In this document: positions 24,848 to 39,800 of the stretch, piece after piece
Layout: the number at the start of each line of letters is the position of its first letter
Numbering within the stretch: position 1 is the first letter of the stretch
Assembly (NCBI RefSeq): GCF_004210375.1
Contig: NC_134831.1
Span: forward strand, 372,001-436,000
Direction: 5' to 3'
DNA from: Tachypleus tridentatus
Lineage: Eukaryota; Arthropoda; Merostomata; Xiphosura; Limulidae
Length of the DNA: 64,000 nucleotides
Notes under the pieces: generated by a model
Seen by the model: only the letters and a program-made list of their open reading frames with translations
What the model was told of the DNA's origin: nothing
The model's database searches: none
Position numbers and translations under genes: made by a program

Positions 24848-27800
24848 CTGTAATGACAAAATCTATGTATCAATGCACTTACCGAATCAGATGAAAGAAA
24901 CAATAATCAATATTTCTGACACATATTGTACAATAAACTGATTTACTTTCCGGTAAAAACAAACCAACAAAGAAAGAAAAACATATTTGAGGCCAGAAAT
25001 TAAAACATAGAACGTTTTTTTGTTTAAAACAAATATCCAATAATTTTAAAACCGAATTTTGTACTCTTAGGACTTGATGACGGAGTACCAGCTGATGGGA
25101 AATGTTTATATTTAATTAAAACAATGTAAGATTAATACCAATCAAATTAATAAATTGAACATGACTTTATGTCAAAATTTTAAATTTATAACAAAGCTTT
25201 TTCATAAACAACATTTACAGTTTGCTTTCCATCTTGTAATAAATAAATAATTTGAGGTGATTCCACGCTTGAACATCCTACATCTCACTGATCATGATAA
25301 AATCATGGTCGTTTGAGAAACAGTCCAGCAACTTTACTTTCACACTTTGTCCTTGAATCCTTTTAGAATATTCAACATTGTCTAAAAACTGTTTGAGATT
25401 CACTCAGTAGGTTTGGAGTAATTAAGTAACAGATTTTACAAAATAGAAATAGGGTTAGGCTCAACTGAAGATTCCCATAGTCTATAGTTTTTACATACAA
25501 ACTATGGTTGAAATTGGCCCAGAAAGCTCAAAAGAGTTAGGGTGAAACAAACATATATTTCACCTTTATTCGTATAAATTACACATTCCATAAATTCTCT
25601 TTAAACAAAGACACATTCATAAGATTAGAGTTTTCTTTATTGTGAAGTGGGAACGTTGTCTTCTTTAAAAGTGAATCGTTTTTTGTTATTAAGAAACCCT
25701 CGTGGCACAGCAGTAAGCCTGAATGCTTATATCGCTAAAATTGGGTTTAGATACCTATGGTGGGCACAGCACAGATAGCCCACTGTGTAATTTTGGGCTT
25801 AACTACAAATAAAGAAACAACTTATTAAGCGAAAAACTTCACAATGGGCCTTCTAGGTTATGTCCACTGGAGAAATCGAACTCAGAATTTTAGCCTTCAA
25901 GCTAATCGGTGAACCACAGGGGGCCGATGCTTTCTCGTTGAATCACGTTATTGTCTTTTAGTTAATACACATAGTAACTATAAAAATAACTAGTTATTAG
26001 TTTTATAATAATTATGGCTATGTTAGCTGGAGATCAGAATATATTTTAGTACAAACAATTTGATATAAAATTTACGCGGATTGAAGAGTTTCAGATTCGA
26101 GACGCATTTTAAGCAGTGGCCCCGTTATAAAAGTGACCAATAATCCGTAGAAGGTGCTTGAGGCTGAATACCTCTATTTGGCCAGTAGTTCAAGATTATG
26201 AACGGATGTACCTGAGTCCTAGAGTGTCTATGACGTGATCATTTAACCTTAAGTTTCGTTCAGATTCAAAACTCAAATTCTAGCATCTTTGTTTGTAAGA
26301 AATAAACTTTTCAATGCACGTGGATGACATGGGGAGGTCAAAAGAGAACCGCAACCCCTGGTACTTCTCAAGGAAAACTAAGGGTACCTGCCAGATTTGG
26401 TGATAGTCGGTCAAGCAATTCGCCGGTTGTAAGCGGACACACATAGTTTTTATATTTACTGACGAGTAATGGTTTAGATTACACCTGTAAACTGTCTCTA
26501 CGTGACATTAGCAAAATGTTGGAACTGCTTTCAAGCCACGTTACTATTGTTCAAACATGCGGAGAAGGCAGAAAATAAAAGTAGACGACTGCCACCAGAC
26601 GATTAAGACTCGCTGCTAATGCTAATGAGATTCAGTTAGATATTCACAGCCACAAATGGATGCCATGTCTCAAAGCCAGCTTGTATACGAGACGCTTGAG
26701 TGATATACACGCACAACTCATATCAAGAAACACAACAGTTCACCGAAACCATGCCCAATAGATAAATAATATGTTGATCAACGTTACTCTCACAAATGAG
26801 TCGAGTTTCGACTTTCAGTCAGATGACAGACCTATACTTCCTTTGGAGAAAATCGTGGAATTGACTAAGCACCAATTTCTTACAAATAGTAACATCTATA
26901 CGGGGAGGAAACAAATGTGAAGCCGGGGAAGAATGAATTAAATTTCCACAAAATAGAAAATAATGTACTTCAGGGTGTAGGGATTTTTTTTTTTTCACAT
27001 TGCCTGTATGATAGTGGCGAAAGTATGATGTGAAGAGGAAAATATATTTTGTGTGGTTTTTGATGTATAATCATTACTTGCCGCTGACAGGCTAAAACAC
27101 TGTAGGTGTTTGATGAACTGTGAATTTAGTGGAACTATTTTTCTGTGGAGGAAGTAGTGTATCAAAGAACAGAATAGGTTTCTACGCCATTCTTTAATCA
27201 CCGAAATTACAAATAAAAAACCACACTAACTGTTAAACTTATCGACCTATAAACCCTGAAAAAAGCAACATATGATAGAGACCACGCCATATGGCCCTGG
27301 TGCAAGTGACCCAGAATTCAGCCTTATGAATAATAAAGCTCGCCCCCAGCATACTAAAATGGCCTACTTGTTCCTTGAAGAAAAATGGACTGAACTCCAC
27401 ACTCGTCAGACCTAATCCCATTGAATGCGTAAAGGATAAACGTGAATAAATTCCGCCACGTAACAGAATGACAATCTGAAAATACCAATTTTAAAGAAGT
27501 GGATGAAGACAGCTCATTACTTCTGACTTTAAGCATGACCATTGGTACCAATTTTCCCTCGTGGTGATCATACATCATGAGATGTATAGCTATTAAAGAT
27601 CGACCAAACGTTCATTTACCAAGGTAATCTGATTGGTCAGTCATTTGTCTTCCAGATCACATGACTTTTCATTTGATACTTGATTTATGTACAAATTAAT
27701 AGAGGATAGGGTGGTGAGTGATGCTGTTTTATAACATTAGTTTTGATGGTCATAGCTTTATAAATTCAGATGACATATACGATGTGTTGATACATAAAAT

Positions 27801-30800
27801 TTAACTTGCTTACATTCTTGTATGTTGGAATTTGATATATGCTAATGACAAAAACATAGTATGTTATTTATATGCAAATAACACAAACATAGTATGCTGT
27901 CTATATGTTAATAACACAAACGTAATACTCTGTATATATGCAAATAACATAAACATAAAATGCTGTTTATATGCTAAAATAAAACATAGTACGTTGTTTT
28001 TGAATCAACTACTTCTTATTTTGTGATTTCTGTTTTATTTTATAAAGGACTTCACTTACCGTTATAACCGTTATCCTGCAAGTCACTGCTCCTGTAGCGT
28101 GCACTGTAAATTGCCTGTTGTTGTTCAGGTGACAACTGTTTCAATTGGTCAGATGTGATGGCTGCTAAACTGTTGTAACTGAGCTGACTAAGTTGAGGGG
28201 TTGTCAGAAACTGATTAAACAAACTTGATTAGATATTCAAGTGTATAAACTTAAGCCTAAATAACATTACTTATTAGAAAAAAAATGACAGGAACTGTTT
28301 TATCGAATATGTATGTGAAATTATAAAATTAATCTTAACCAGTCAATGCTTACACCGTATTTAGTTTGAAAGAAAAGTATCTACGAATAAAGATTTAATT
28401 ACACTTTTCAAAGAAGTTTCTATTGTAGACACCAATCTATAGTAGAATGTTTGATGATATAATATAAAAACGTTTAGAAAAAAATGTTTTTCTTGAAAAA
28501 ACGGGAACAAACGAACGAAGGAAGAACATTGAATAAAATGAAAATATAAAAAATATATCTTTTAAGAGAAAACTTATTAAAAAGCCTGCTGTTCTGATGC
28601 AGTAAAACTATCAAATTTGTTCGTCTGTTTCGAAATGTTCGCGCAAAGCCACACACAACCGCCACTAATTCTGAAGGCAGCCATAGCTTATTCTTGAGTT
28701 ACTTTTAGGTGATCTAATAGCAACATTAAACTATTAACCAAATAGCAAATCCTCGGAATCTTAAATACGGAGCGCATTTTTACGGTAATTTTCGTGACCT
28801 TTAATTCTCGGATTTCATTTCGAGCACGCTCACTCAACTAAGGAAAATTATTTTGGAAAAATGTAGTAACAAACGTTTTCAAAGACCAGAAATTTTAGGT
28901 ATTCTGACAAAAAATATTGTTATCCAGTGGCGTATCCAACAGAGTAGTGTGTGTGTGGGGCGGGTTCACAGACCCGCAGTACAGAGATCTGCTCTCCATC
29001 AGCTCCCATGTAAGATATAACCTTTTAAAAGTTTAAATTCTCTACATTGTGGCTCCCTCTGTTATAGAAGTTTTAATTTTTATTTGTTCCCCAAACTAAA
29101 CCCCCATCATGTTCTCCCAAAGAGGAAATTCCGAAAACTCCACTGTTGTTATCTATGTCATTTAATTTTTCGTCTGCCTGTCCTTAAGTTCGCCTATTAC
29201 CTACCCAATGGTCATACAATGTCTTTGTCGGCAATTTCAAAAATATTATGGTGCTACCAATAAAAACCTAAACGTGCAACTTAATTAGACAGATAGAGAC
29301 AAGGAGTAACTTGTACAGCAATAAAAAGTTTATATTGAATAACCCTGAGAAATATCGAAGTTGGAAGTAGGAAATTAGAAACAATAAACATAGGAATATT
29401 ACTGTCCGAAGGATTGCATTCCTGAAAGTAGGAAATTAGAAACAATGAAATATTGGAACATTGCTGTCCTAAGGATTGCATTCCTGAAAGTAGGAAATTG
29501 GAAACAATGAAACATAGGAACATTACTGTCCAAGGATTGAGTTTCTGAAAATAGAAAATAAAAAACAATGATACGTAGGAACATTACTGTCCTAAGGATT
29601 GCGTTTCTGAAAGAAGGAAATTAGAAACAATAAAATATAGGAATATTACTGACCTAGGGATTGAATTTCTGAAAGTAAGAAGTTAAAAACATTAGAATAT
29701 AACAACATTACTGTCCTAGGATTGAGTTTCTAAAAATAGGAAATTTGAAACAACAAAATATAGGAACATTACTGTACTAACGATTAAGTTTCTGAAAGTA
29801 AGAAATTAAAAACAACAGAATATAACAATATTACTGTCCTAAGATTGAGTCTCTGGAAGTGGGACATTAGGAACAATAAAACATAGGAACATTGCTTTCC
29901 TAAGGATTGAGTTTCTGAAAGAAAAAATTAAAACATTACAATACAAACATAGGATTGAGTTTCTGAAAGTAGGAAATTAAAAACAATAAAAAATGGGAAC
30001 ATTACTGTCCTAAGGATTAAGCTTCTGAAAGTAGAAAATTAGAAACGATAAAATATAGGAACATTACTGTGCTAACGATTGAGTTTGTAAAAGTAGGAAA
30101 TTGGAAACAATAAAACATAAAAACATTACTGCTCGAGGATTGAGTTTCTGAAAGTAGGAAATCAGAAACAGTAAACATGGGAACATTGCTGTCCTAAGGA
30201 TTGCATTCCTGAAAGTAGGAAATTAGAAACAATAAAAGATAGGAACATCACTCTTCTAGGATTGAGTTTCTGAAAGTAGGAAATTAGAAACAGTAAACAT
30301 AGGAACATTACTGTCATAGGATTGAGTTTCTGAAAATAGGAAATTATAAAAAGTGAAATATAACAACATTACTGTCCTAGGATTGAGTTTCTGAAAATAG
30401 GAAATTAGAAACAATAAAATATAACAATATTAATGTCATAAGGATTGAGTTTCTGAAAGAAGAAAATTAAAAACAATAAAATATAGCAACATTACTGTTC
30501 TAAGATTAAGTTTCTAAAAGTAGGAAATTAGAAAGAATAGAATATAACAATATTAATGTCATAAGGATTGAGTTTCTGAAAGAAGAAAATTAAAAACAAT
30601 AAAATATGGGAACATTACTGTCCTAGGATTGAGTTTCTGAAAGAGGGAAATTAAAAACAATAAAATATGGGAACATTACTGTTACAAGTTTGAGTTTCTT
30701 GAGAAGAGCTGGGCATTGAAATGTTTGAATCTTCACAAAAGTGAGAACACAAAAGGTTATCGATGATCGAACTTCAAATTTAAGCAATTTAAGCCTTGAA

Positions 30801-33800
30801 GCATACCACTGAGATACCAGAGGAGGACCATAAAAAGGAAAACATTTGGTGTAATTTCGAGTTTTTATTTTATTTTTTAAACGATAGATTAATTTCAGCC
30901 TGGTATAGATGATGTAGATTGATGGTGAGAAGCTTAGATATATTCCACATCACTGGTTTGTTCAACCTTATGTCGTTTGATTGGCCGTGAAGAATAACAC
31001 ACGGGGTAGTAAACACTCTTGTGGAGTACTTTTATAAATTGATGGATATCAGTTTTTGTTTCTACTCGGTTTCACATTATTGAAAACATTTTTGTCATCT
31101 AGACAGCATGAAACAAAATCTTTTAGAACTGAATGTTGCATTTCACGAGTTCAGGTTCATGTAACGTTAAATTTAAGCACTAAATGAAAATACTAGTCAG
31201 GCTTGGTAATTAGGGCGCTCAATTTTTAAGCTGTGGACCACACAATTGGATTCCATAATCGAAAATTCTTGTCCTTTGGGGACGTTATTATGTAAGAGTC
31301 AATTTTACTTTATGTTGGTAAAAGTATTCCAAGAGTTGGTGGTAAGTGATGTTTACTGACTGTCTGCTCTCTAATCTAATCCAAATTAAGGACAGCTAGC
31401 GCAGATAGCGCTCGTGCAATGTTACGCGAAATTCCATAAAACAAATAAACGATCCAAATTTTATGCGTTTTGTGTCTTAAAATTAAACGTTAGTATTAGT
31501 TCTGTAGGCTGGTGTAATTTGTGTTGACAAATCTTACAATTAAGAAATAAAAGAACGATGTTTTTGAAACATTTAGCTATTAGACGTTTATTTCGAAAGT
31601 GTGTAGCAACGTAACGCTCTATATAAAGACAAATGTGTTAGAGGAAATGTTTTACAATGTCAAAAAAACAATAAAATATACCGACCATTGAAAATAGGTG
31701 CTTGTATAATATATAGACCTTTACTTCGTTGATCTCATATGGACTGAAGGGCGTGTTACCCGAAATGTGTTTTTACTCGGAAAAGGATTGCTATATAGAT
31801 CTAAGTGTGTGTAACCCGAAAGATGACTTTCATATAAACCAAAGTGTTTGTCATCTGAAGATGAATTTTATATACCAGGTTATCTCTTAAGTAATGTCTG
31901 ATTTTATGTTACGAAACAGAGAAAGGGTTTCAAATGCTTTTAATGTTATTTAATCAATAATGTATGTTCCATTATTATTAATTACTTCCTACCAATGATT
32001 CACAAGCTGAATGTCACTTCTATAAAATTCTTGGGGTTTAGAGGAAAAGAATGTAGTGAGGGTAATTTTAACATATTCATGTGTTCCAAGTTCTTTTCCT
32101 TTTTTAGCCAGTGTTTTACCTGCACTGTTTTAGCCAGTTTACCTGCACTGAACCATTGTCTACGGCGCTTAACATTTTTTATAAAATATCCATTTTCTAC
32201 CTCCAGTCACATAGCCTGTCCAAAAAAAGGTGAGTTACTTTCACGAGAGTGCAGAGAAGTGCAAATGTCCACTCTAGTTCTAAGGTTGGCTTCTGTCAAG
32301 TCATGGGAGACCCATTTTTCAAGTTTTGATACCTTTCCAAGCTGTTGAAGATGACGGTAAACTGTTGAATGGGTTGAATTAAGCTTCTGTGCTCGTTCTT
32401 CAACTGTTACAGCACAATCTTCATCAAGTGCAGCCAACAGTAAGTCATCATTAAATTCAACAGGATGACCTGAACGTGGCACATCGCTTAAGCTATAGTC
32501 ACCTGATCTGAACTTCTGAAACCACCTTCGACATTTTCTTTCATTAAGAGACTCCGCACCATAAACACCTTGAATGTTTCGTATAGTTTCTGCTGCACTA
32601 TTGCCTTTTTTAAACTCATAAAACATTATATGCCTAATGTGTCCGTCAGACACATCCATCTTCATAAGATTTTATTTGATTAATGATCTGAAAGAGTGGA
32701 GTTGAATTAGTTTTTTGTATTTGTCTAAATAGTTTTATACACGTCCTACTACATATTTTAGTCACTAAAGCCTTCTACAAAGACAGATATGATGATGTAC
32801 TTTCTGAATAAAATTTTCGGACATTACTTATCGGATGACCTGATAGATAGAAGTGTGTTTTTATCCGGAAGATGATCTTATACGAACCAAAGTGTGCGTG
32901 AAGATCTCGAGACTTTAGCAAAAGGTTCACATAAGGAAGCTAGAAAACAAGTACGTTCCTTGAAGCTAGTTTGAGGTGTACTTACCTTTATTACTTCAGG
33001 CTCTAAAACTGACACAGCTTGAGGAGTAATACCTTCCATGCTTTCTGCCGGAATCGTCTTTAGCTCCTCAGCGGAAAGACCAGCTGAATTAGACAGAGAA
33101 TTCTGTAAATATGATTTCAGGCCAGTAACCAAACTTATTTTCTTAAGAAAACGTGTGACAGAGTAATAGCTACAGTTTCTACGTTTGTAGCTAAGCACAA
33201 ACCTACACAACAGGCTATCTGTGCTATGAACAACTACTGATATTGAAACCCGATTTTTAGCGTTATAAGTCTGCAGACTTTCTCCTCAGTCGTTGGAGAT
33301 GGGTGGGTAGGAGACTACGAAACATATAAGTTAAACAAGGAAAAGAACGTTATTATTATAAAACAAATATCGAGTAACTTAAAAATGTTGAAGTGTTACA
33401 AGATTTTATTTGATAGACAGGAAACAACCTAAATTATTGTTATCCACTATAGGTTAATAACTAGTTTTATTCGTATTTTGCTAATAAGTAGAAACGTTCA
33501 GACAGTAATTACCGATTAATCCACCTAAGGAATACATAATAGCTGAGCTCCATTCACTTGGAGAACCATATCCCGTTGTCTTTGTAGCTTTCTGAGCTAG
33601 AGTCTGCACGACCTCAGAGGAACATTTTTGTAATTGGCCCAGGACACTGACACTCTCCCTGTTTATGGAATAATTATTTGGTGTAATTTTATAACAACAC
33701 ATAGATGTCTTTAGTATTCGCAAATATTTTACAACATATATCTTTTTATATTTTCGAATATTTTAAGTAGAAAATTCAGTACTGAGAAAACTACGTTTAA

Positions 33801-36800
33801 ATAAGTTTGAATGGAGTGTCAAAAAGAAAATTAATTATGAACGTACGAGGAAAGAGAGAAATATGATTCTACCTTTCAGAAAACCTCAAAACACATTTAA
33901 CAAATAAACCCGGAATACTTCAGACATCTGATTCTTATACAAGTTTATGGACTACGACGTAAAAACACTGGATCATTGTATGGATTAATTAATAGTTTGT
34001 CGCTTCAGGATCGTGGCGCTACGGGAGACTTCGTAAACGCTTATACATTTGGACTAAGACGAGTTTTTAACTATTTCTTACGTGTGATGTCGCCGTGGAT
34101 AGTCTCATAAACGAAATAATTTGCTACAGCCCTTTTCAAGGAAATACACCAACATCGTGTAGTTGTTAAAACTCTGTCACAGGACATAAAAAACATATCA
34201 CTTTAAAGATGAAATCTTTACGTTTCCCCATGCTGTTGGTAAAAATAGCACAACTAAGCATTTCGGACGACAACAGGATCTAAAACCACATCTCAAGCAA
34301 ACTTAGGGCTAGGAGTTAGTGTATAGGTCCACATAACTTTTGTGCAGACATAAACAAAAACTGTGGAAGGTTTGTGGAAAGAATACTCAGGCGTTTGGTC
34401 TATGAATGAACTAGTCTTCCTTCGTGGAAGCTTTTGACAATAAAACTGTGAATTTAATTAATGGCGTTTAATCATGGATATTAGACACACAATGACTGTT
34501 AGCAAAGAAAGTGCTTCAATACTTAGAACATCATTGTTTTAGAATGTGATCAACTTTATACAGCCTAATGGTTTGGTTTGTTTTTGAACTTCGCGCAAAA
34601 CTAAACGATGGCTATCTGCGCTAGTCGTCCCTAATTTAGCAGTGTTAGACTAGAGGGAAGGCAGCTAGTCACCACCACCCATCTGCAACTCTTGGACTAC
34701 TCTTTTACCAACGAATAGTGGGATTGACCGTAACATTATAACCCCCACGGCTAAAAAATCGAGCATATTTGGTGTAACAGGGATTTGGACCTCCGACCTT
34801 AGGATTGCGAGTCGAGTGCCTTAACCACCTGGCCATGTCGGGCCTCAACTGATGGTGGGGAACGCCAATTAAAGATGAATTTTTATAAATAAAGGGAATT
34901 ATTCTCTTTTGAAAGATTATTTAACGTAGTAAATGCATTCTTAACATGACAACGTTCATATTCAAACTTACTGATTTAGTTTATCTTACGTATAAGAGCC
35001 ATTAATAATAAAAAAGTTATATAACACGATTTAAGATATTTGTATTGGCGCATACTTAGGTCTTTTAAAATAATTTTTCCCGTATTTAAGTAGAAGATAA
35101 ATGTTTAACATATCATGTGAAGTTGAGGGAGAAAATTATTTAAAACTAACTATTTTCTGGAGAACCTTCTTAAAACAGATGTTATTTCTTTTCCTTCACA
35201 AAAATGTCATGGAAGTAGCGAATAATTACAAAAATATAGACAAGTGCATTAACACATGCTTACATATACAAATAAAGTCGATTTTAACTTAAAAATAAAA
35301 TTGTGTTTATATTTAAAATACAAAATACACATTAAAATATGAACTCAAATGCGACGCCTACCTAAACACGTTGTCATTAATGGAGATTATGTCTTCTTTG
35401 CTCATTCCACATAATATATGTCCAAGACTGGTAAGCTGGGTCGATACGTAGTTGCTAAGGTAACGGCCAAGAGCTTGTTTCGTTTGGTTAGCAAGACATT
35501 TCAGCTGTTTTAGTGTTATAAGAAAGAATCATTACTATACATACAGACACATCAAGAGATGATTCACTGACTATATAGTTATTTATATATTTTCATCTGA
35601 TTAAGAATATTTCAAAGAGAAAATGAATTGAGGTTCATTGTCTTGCATTTCAGCCCGATTTTGTACTCAGGTCGATACTTTCATATGGGCCTCTCGCTAG
35701 TACAGCGGTAAGTCTACGGATTTACAATGCTAAAATCAGGGGTTCGTTTCCTCTCGGTGGGCTCAACAGATAGCCCGATGTGGTTTTGCTATAAGAAAAC
35801 ACACACACACTTTCTTATGGTTGAAAAATTAAAGATAACTGTATATGTTTTCTTATAGCAAAGCCAGATCGGGCTACTTACTGAGTCCACCAAGAAGAAT
35901 CGAACTCCTGATTTTAGCGTTGTAAAACCGTAAACTTACCACCGTTGTACTAGCGGGGGACTAAAGCTAATTGTAGAATGATCTATTAAATTACTCTCCT
36001 GAACTTCCAAGAAAAGGAATTAGAGAGAATAAAAAAATGTTTATGATAAACAGAAACTGAAAAAAAGACAAAATATTTTTTGTATAATCATTATTCTTGA
36101 ATTGTCTTGAAAAACACTAAAACATTACTCGAAGCTTTGTTTGTTTGTTGTTTAGGGCAAAGTTAAACAATAAGCCATTTTCGCTCTGCCCATTGTGGGT
36201 ATTGAAACTCTGTTTTTAGCATTATAAGCCCTAGGATTTGCCGCTGAGCCACTTGGAGGCATATTATTTAATAGTTATGATATCATCATAACTTTACACA
36301 CATGGAAGTGTTCCTAACTGTCCAAAACGATCAAAATGTGCTACTTCATGAACGACAATTAGAACTCAGATTTCCGTTTAACTAGTAAAATCAAAACAGA
36401 AGTTAATACCCAACACTTGTCTTAGCAATCAAAATAAAAGTTCAGTTTTAGATTTGAAATGTTAAATAGATTTTAGAAAAAAAAAGATTATTATCTGGTT
36501 TTAAACAGTGAGCTTTCAAAAATATCAAAAGTAACATTCTATTTATCAAAATACACTGAAAAATGAAAAAAAGTAAAAGACGTAACATGTATTTTAGAGA
36601 AATTTTGTTGCTTTATGGCACAAAGGATTCTCAACATTTGGTTCACGAGTTCAAACGTTTTAAAAATGTTCTTTAGATTTAGAAGGCTAGATATTCATAC
36701 GAGTAATTTATAGGAATTTACTAAGTTGTGAAAACAAATGTGGCATAACTTATAGTTTGACTGATTACCCGAAATTAAGCACAAAGCTACACGATGGATT

Positions 36801-39800
36801 ATGTGTGCTCTGCCCATCACGGATATCGAAACCCAGTTTCTAGCAGTGGGAGTTTGCCATTGTGCCAGTAGGAGGTATGGTTTCACTGTATTATTTCTAA
36901 CCCATTTACTTTAATTCTATTTCATTTGTTTTAAAAGTATGAACAACTCAAAAAACTACTATGTCAAATTTGTAACTTAAAATGTATTTAAACAAACAAT
37001 AAAACTAACATACACAAAATTAATTATATTTATGAATATAAGTAATGAATTATTTATAAGTATTTAATTATAATTAATTAAATATTCGTTAATTAATGAT
37101 TATCGGCAATTTTTATTCATAACAACTTTTCTAACTTAAAACTATTTAATTCATTGTAGTTTAAAACTATTCTATTACAAAACCAAGAAATTGCAGTATT
37201 TTAAAACTACAATGCTGCAGTAATAGCCAGGCAAACAACGACTTATAAGCCTAAAGTCCTAAAGTAGAGTTTCATTGATAGTGGAATATACTTTATGTTT
37301 GAACGAAACATTGATCCGTTTTTTTTCATTCCTTCATATCTCTTCATTATGCTTATAAATCATTGTTGCTGCAAGTAAAGTTATTCATATACATTCCGTA
37401 AGCTTCGAAATAAGTAGTTATAATCAGTTTATAATATACAAAGTACATTTTAAACTGAAATTGCACAAGAAGTGGTTGTAATATTAATAAGGAAATACCT
37501 GCGATTCACTCAAATCCCAATATTTGCCTAATTCCTCTATAGATGCCGCTGTAAGCGAAAGTTCGTTGATATCCATTTCTGACAAACCTTTCGTGAGGTA
37601 ACCAAGTAGAATAATTTTGTCTTCGGATAAATTACTGACACTACCATAAGCCTAAACAGAAATATATATATATATATGTATGATATAACGTCTCAATTTA
37701 ATTAATGCCTTTAACACTTAACATGTAGACCTTTCTTCTAAATAAAGAATATGAGTGAATTACATAAAAATCAAGCATTTATTCTAAAAAATCAGAATAT
37801 ATTAGACCTTTCTACTTTTGAAAATACTGGAATAGCTCATGGTTTTTCAAACTATGCTCCGCGGAGCCCTTGGGTTCCGCCATAGTTACCCGGGGCTCCG
37901 CGAGGAAATTTTAGAATGTTAATATTTTTCCTAAAACTACAAAATTGAATCAGAATACGCTGTAAAAAAAGTAAAGAGCAAAATATATTTTAAATGTAAC
38001 ACGTTTATCACATATTGGGTCTTTTAATATTTTGTTCTGCCTAACGCCAGACGATTTTATTTAGCTTAGGGGAAGTTCTCGCGGTGAAAGTGTTAATACA
38101 ATCTCAATTAATTTTGATAGTTACATTACTGGTTGCTAGTAGAATGGATCCATCTCAAGATCGCATGCAACGTTGGAGATGTAAGACAGCCTGATAATTT
38201 TCGTATGAAACGTCGTACAACTCTGGGTAGTGATGCCAACTATCTTTTAAAAGCCAGATCTGGATTAGCGACTAAATCCCGAACGTAATGAAACATAACG
38301 TCATAGCTGAAACTTGTCCAAATTTGAAACATTGTGATGAAATTAGATGCAATATCAATTGTTTCAATTTCAAAGAATATTTATATGAAGTATAGTTATA
38401 GCTGTGACAAATATAATTGATAATTGTTATGTTTGGTTAGATTCTTTGTACTTTAATTAGACAAACTTGGTATCAATGAGCTCTATGACTTCATACATTC
38501 TCATGACGTCATGTTTCATTTCGTTCGAAATTTAGATGCACTTCAGATCTGGCTTAATATTTTCTGTTAAAAGACAAAAAAAAGGTTTCCCTTTTTTTTT
38601 TAGAAAAATATATTATTCTAGCGGCCTAGCCTTTTTCGTTATGGCAACACTGATCTTAGGTCAGCATGTCATTGTGCGATGATAAAAACCAAGTGCTTGA
38701 ACGAGCTAATTTGTGTCCGTAAAAATATTTTTGAAGTGTCAAAGATATAAGAATACGTTTTTAGACGAATTAATAATTAGTTGTCACCCTTATAATGGAT
38801 GAATGACTGAATATCAGTAATAAATCTGATACGAGTAAAAATCTTCCTAGGCCTAGGCTTAATACGAATTCAATGGCATTATTGTCGTGTGCAAGCACTT
38901 CTGTCCCGGCATGGCTACGCGCGTAAGGCTTGCGACTCGTAATCCGAGGGTCGCGGGTTCGCGCCCGCGTCGCGCCAAACATGCTCACCCTCCCAGCCGT
39001 GGGGGCGTTATAATGTGACAGTCAATCCCACTATTCGTTGGTAAAAGAGTAGCCCGGGAGTTGGCGGTGGATGGTGATGACTAGCTGCCTTCCCTCTAGT
39101 CTTACACTGCTAAATTAGGGACGGCTAGCACAGATAGCTCTCGAGTAGCTTTGTGCGAAATTCCAAAACAAACAAACAAACAAACAAGCAAGCACTTCAA
39201 CGCAGAATGATGCAAGAAGTACCGAAACAAGAAAGAAAAGAAAATACGATGAAAGTTTTATGAATATGGTTTCACATGAACAGGTAATGAAGATGAACCT
39301 AGTGGGTTGTGTGTTGAATGTGGAACAGTGTTGAGTAACAGTAGTTTGCATCCAGCAAAGTTAAAACGGCATCTAGAAACCAAACACTCCCAATTAAAAA
39401 ATCCAACTTCTGAGTATTTTAAAAGAAAGTGTTTGCAATTAAATGCAAAGAAAGCTACATTTCGTTCGTTTGTTCATCAGGACAACAAAGGTGCTCTTAT
39501 TGCTTCATATCGTGTTAGTTACCGCACTGCAAAAGTAGACGAAGCTCATACAATTGCAGAAGATTTGATAAAACCATGCACAAAAGATTTGGTAGAGTGC
39601 ACGATTGATGAGAAATTTCTTAAAAACATTAACTCTGTGCCCCTTTCTGACAATTCGGTTTCTTGAAGAATCAAGGATATGTCAGCAAATTGCTTAACGT
39701 AGTTAATAAGACGAGTAAAAACGAGTCCAACTTTCTCGCTTCAGGTGGATGAATCAACACATGTCGCAGGTTATGTAATGTTGCTTGTGTTTGTTCGCTA

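Larger units (their letters stand above)
31735..32930. repeat. Degenerate roughly 40-50-base tandem repeat split by a mariner
   Basis: Units with AAAGTGTGTNT..CCGAA.GATGA occur at 31735-31870 and again at 32845-32900, on both sides of the mariner at 31875-32843. Confidence 0.55.

Noticed and set aside
27838-28026. Small repeat-protein gene
   Set aside because: The 11-residue repeat is just the translation of a 33-base tandem repeat, with no splice or start support.
29345-30700. CRISPR-like repeated array
   Set aside because: The whole 61-62-base unit is repeated without unique spacers, and the setting is an animal intron; it is a minisatellite.
33084-33102. Longer version of the exon at 32986-33083 using an upstream AG
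   Set aside because: Starting at that AG puts a stop in frame with the preceding exon; the downstream AG keeps the frame open.
39307-39666. Host zinc-finger gene (ZBED-like)
   Set aside because: It lies within hAT termini flanked by an 8-base duplication, with stops and a SINE in the same reading region.
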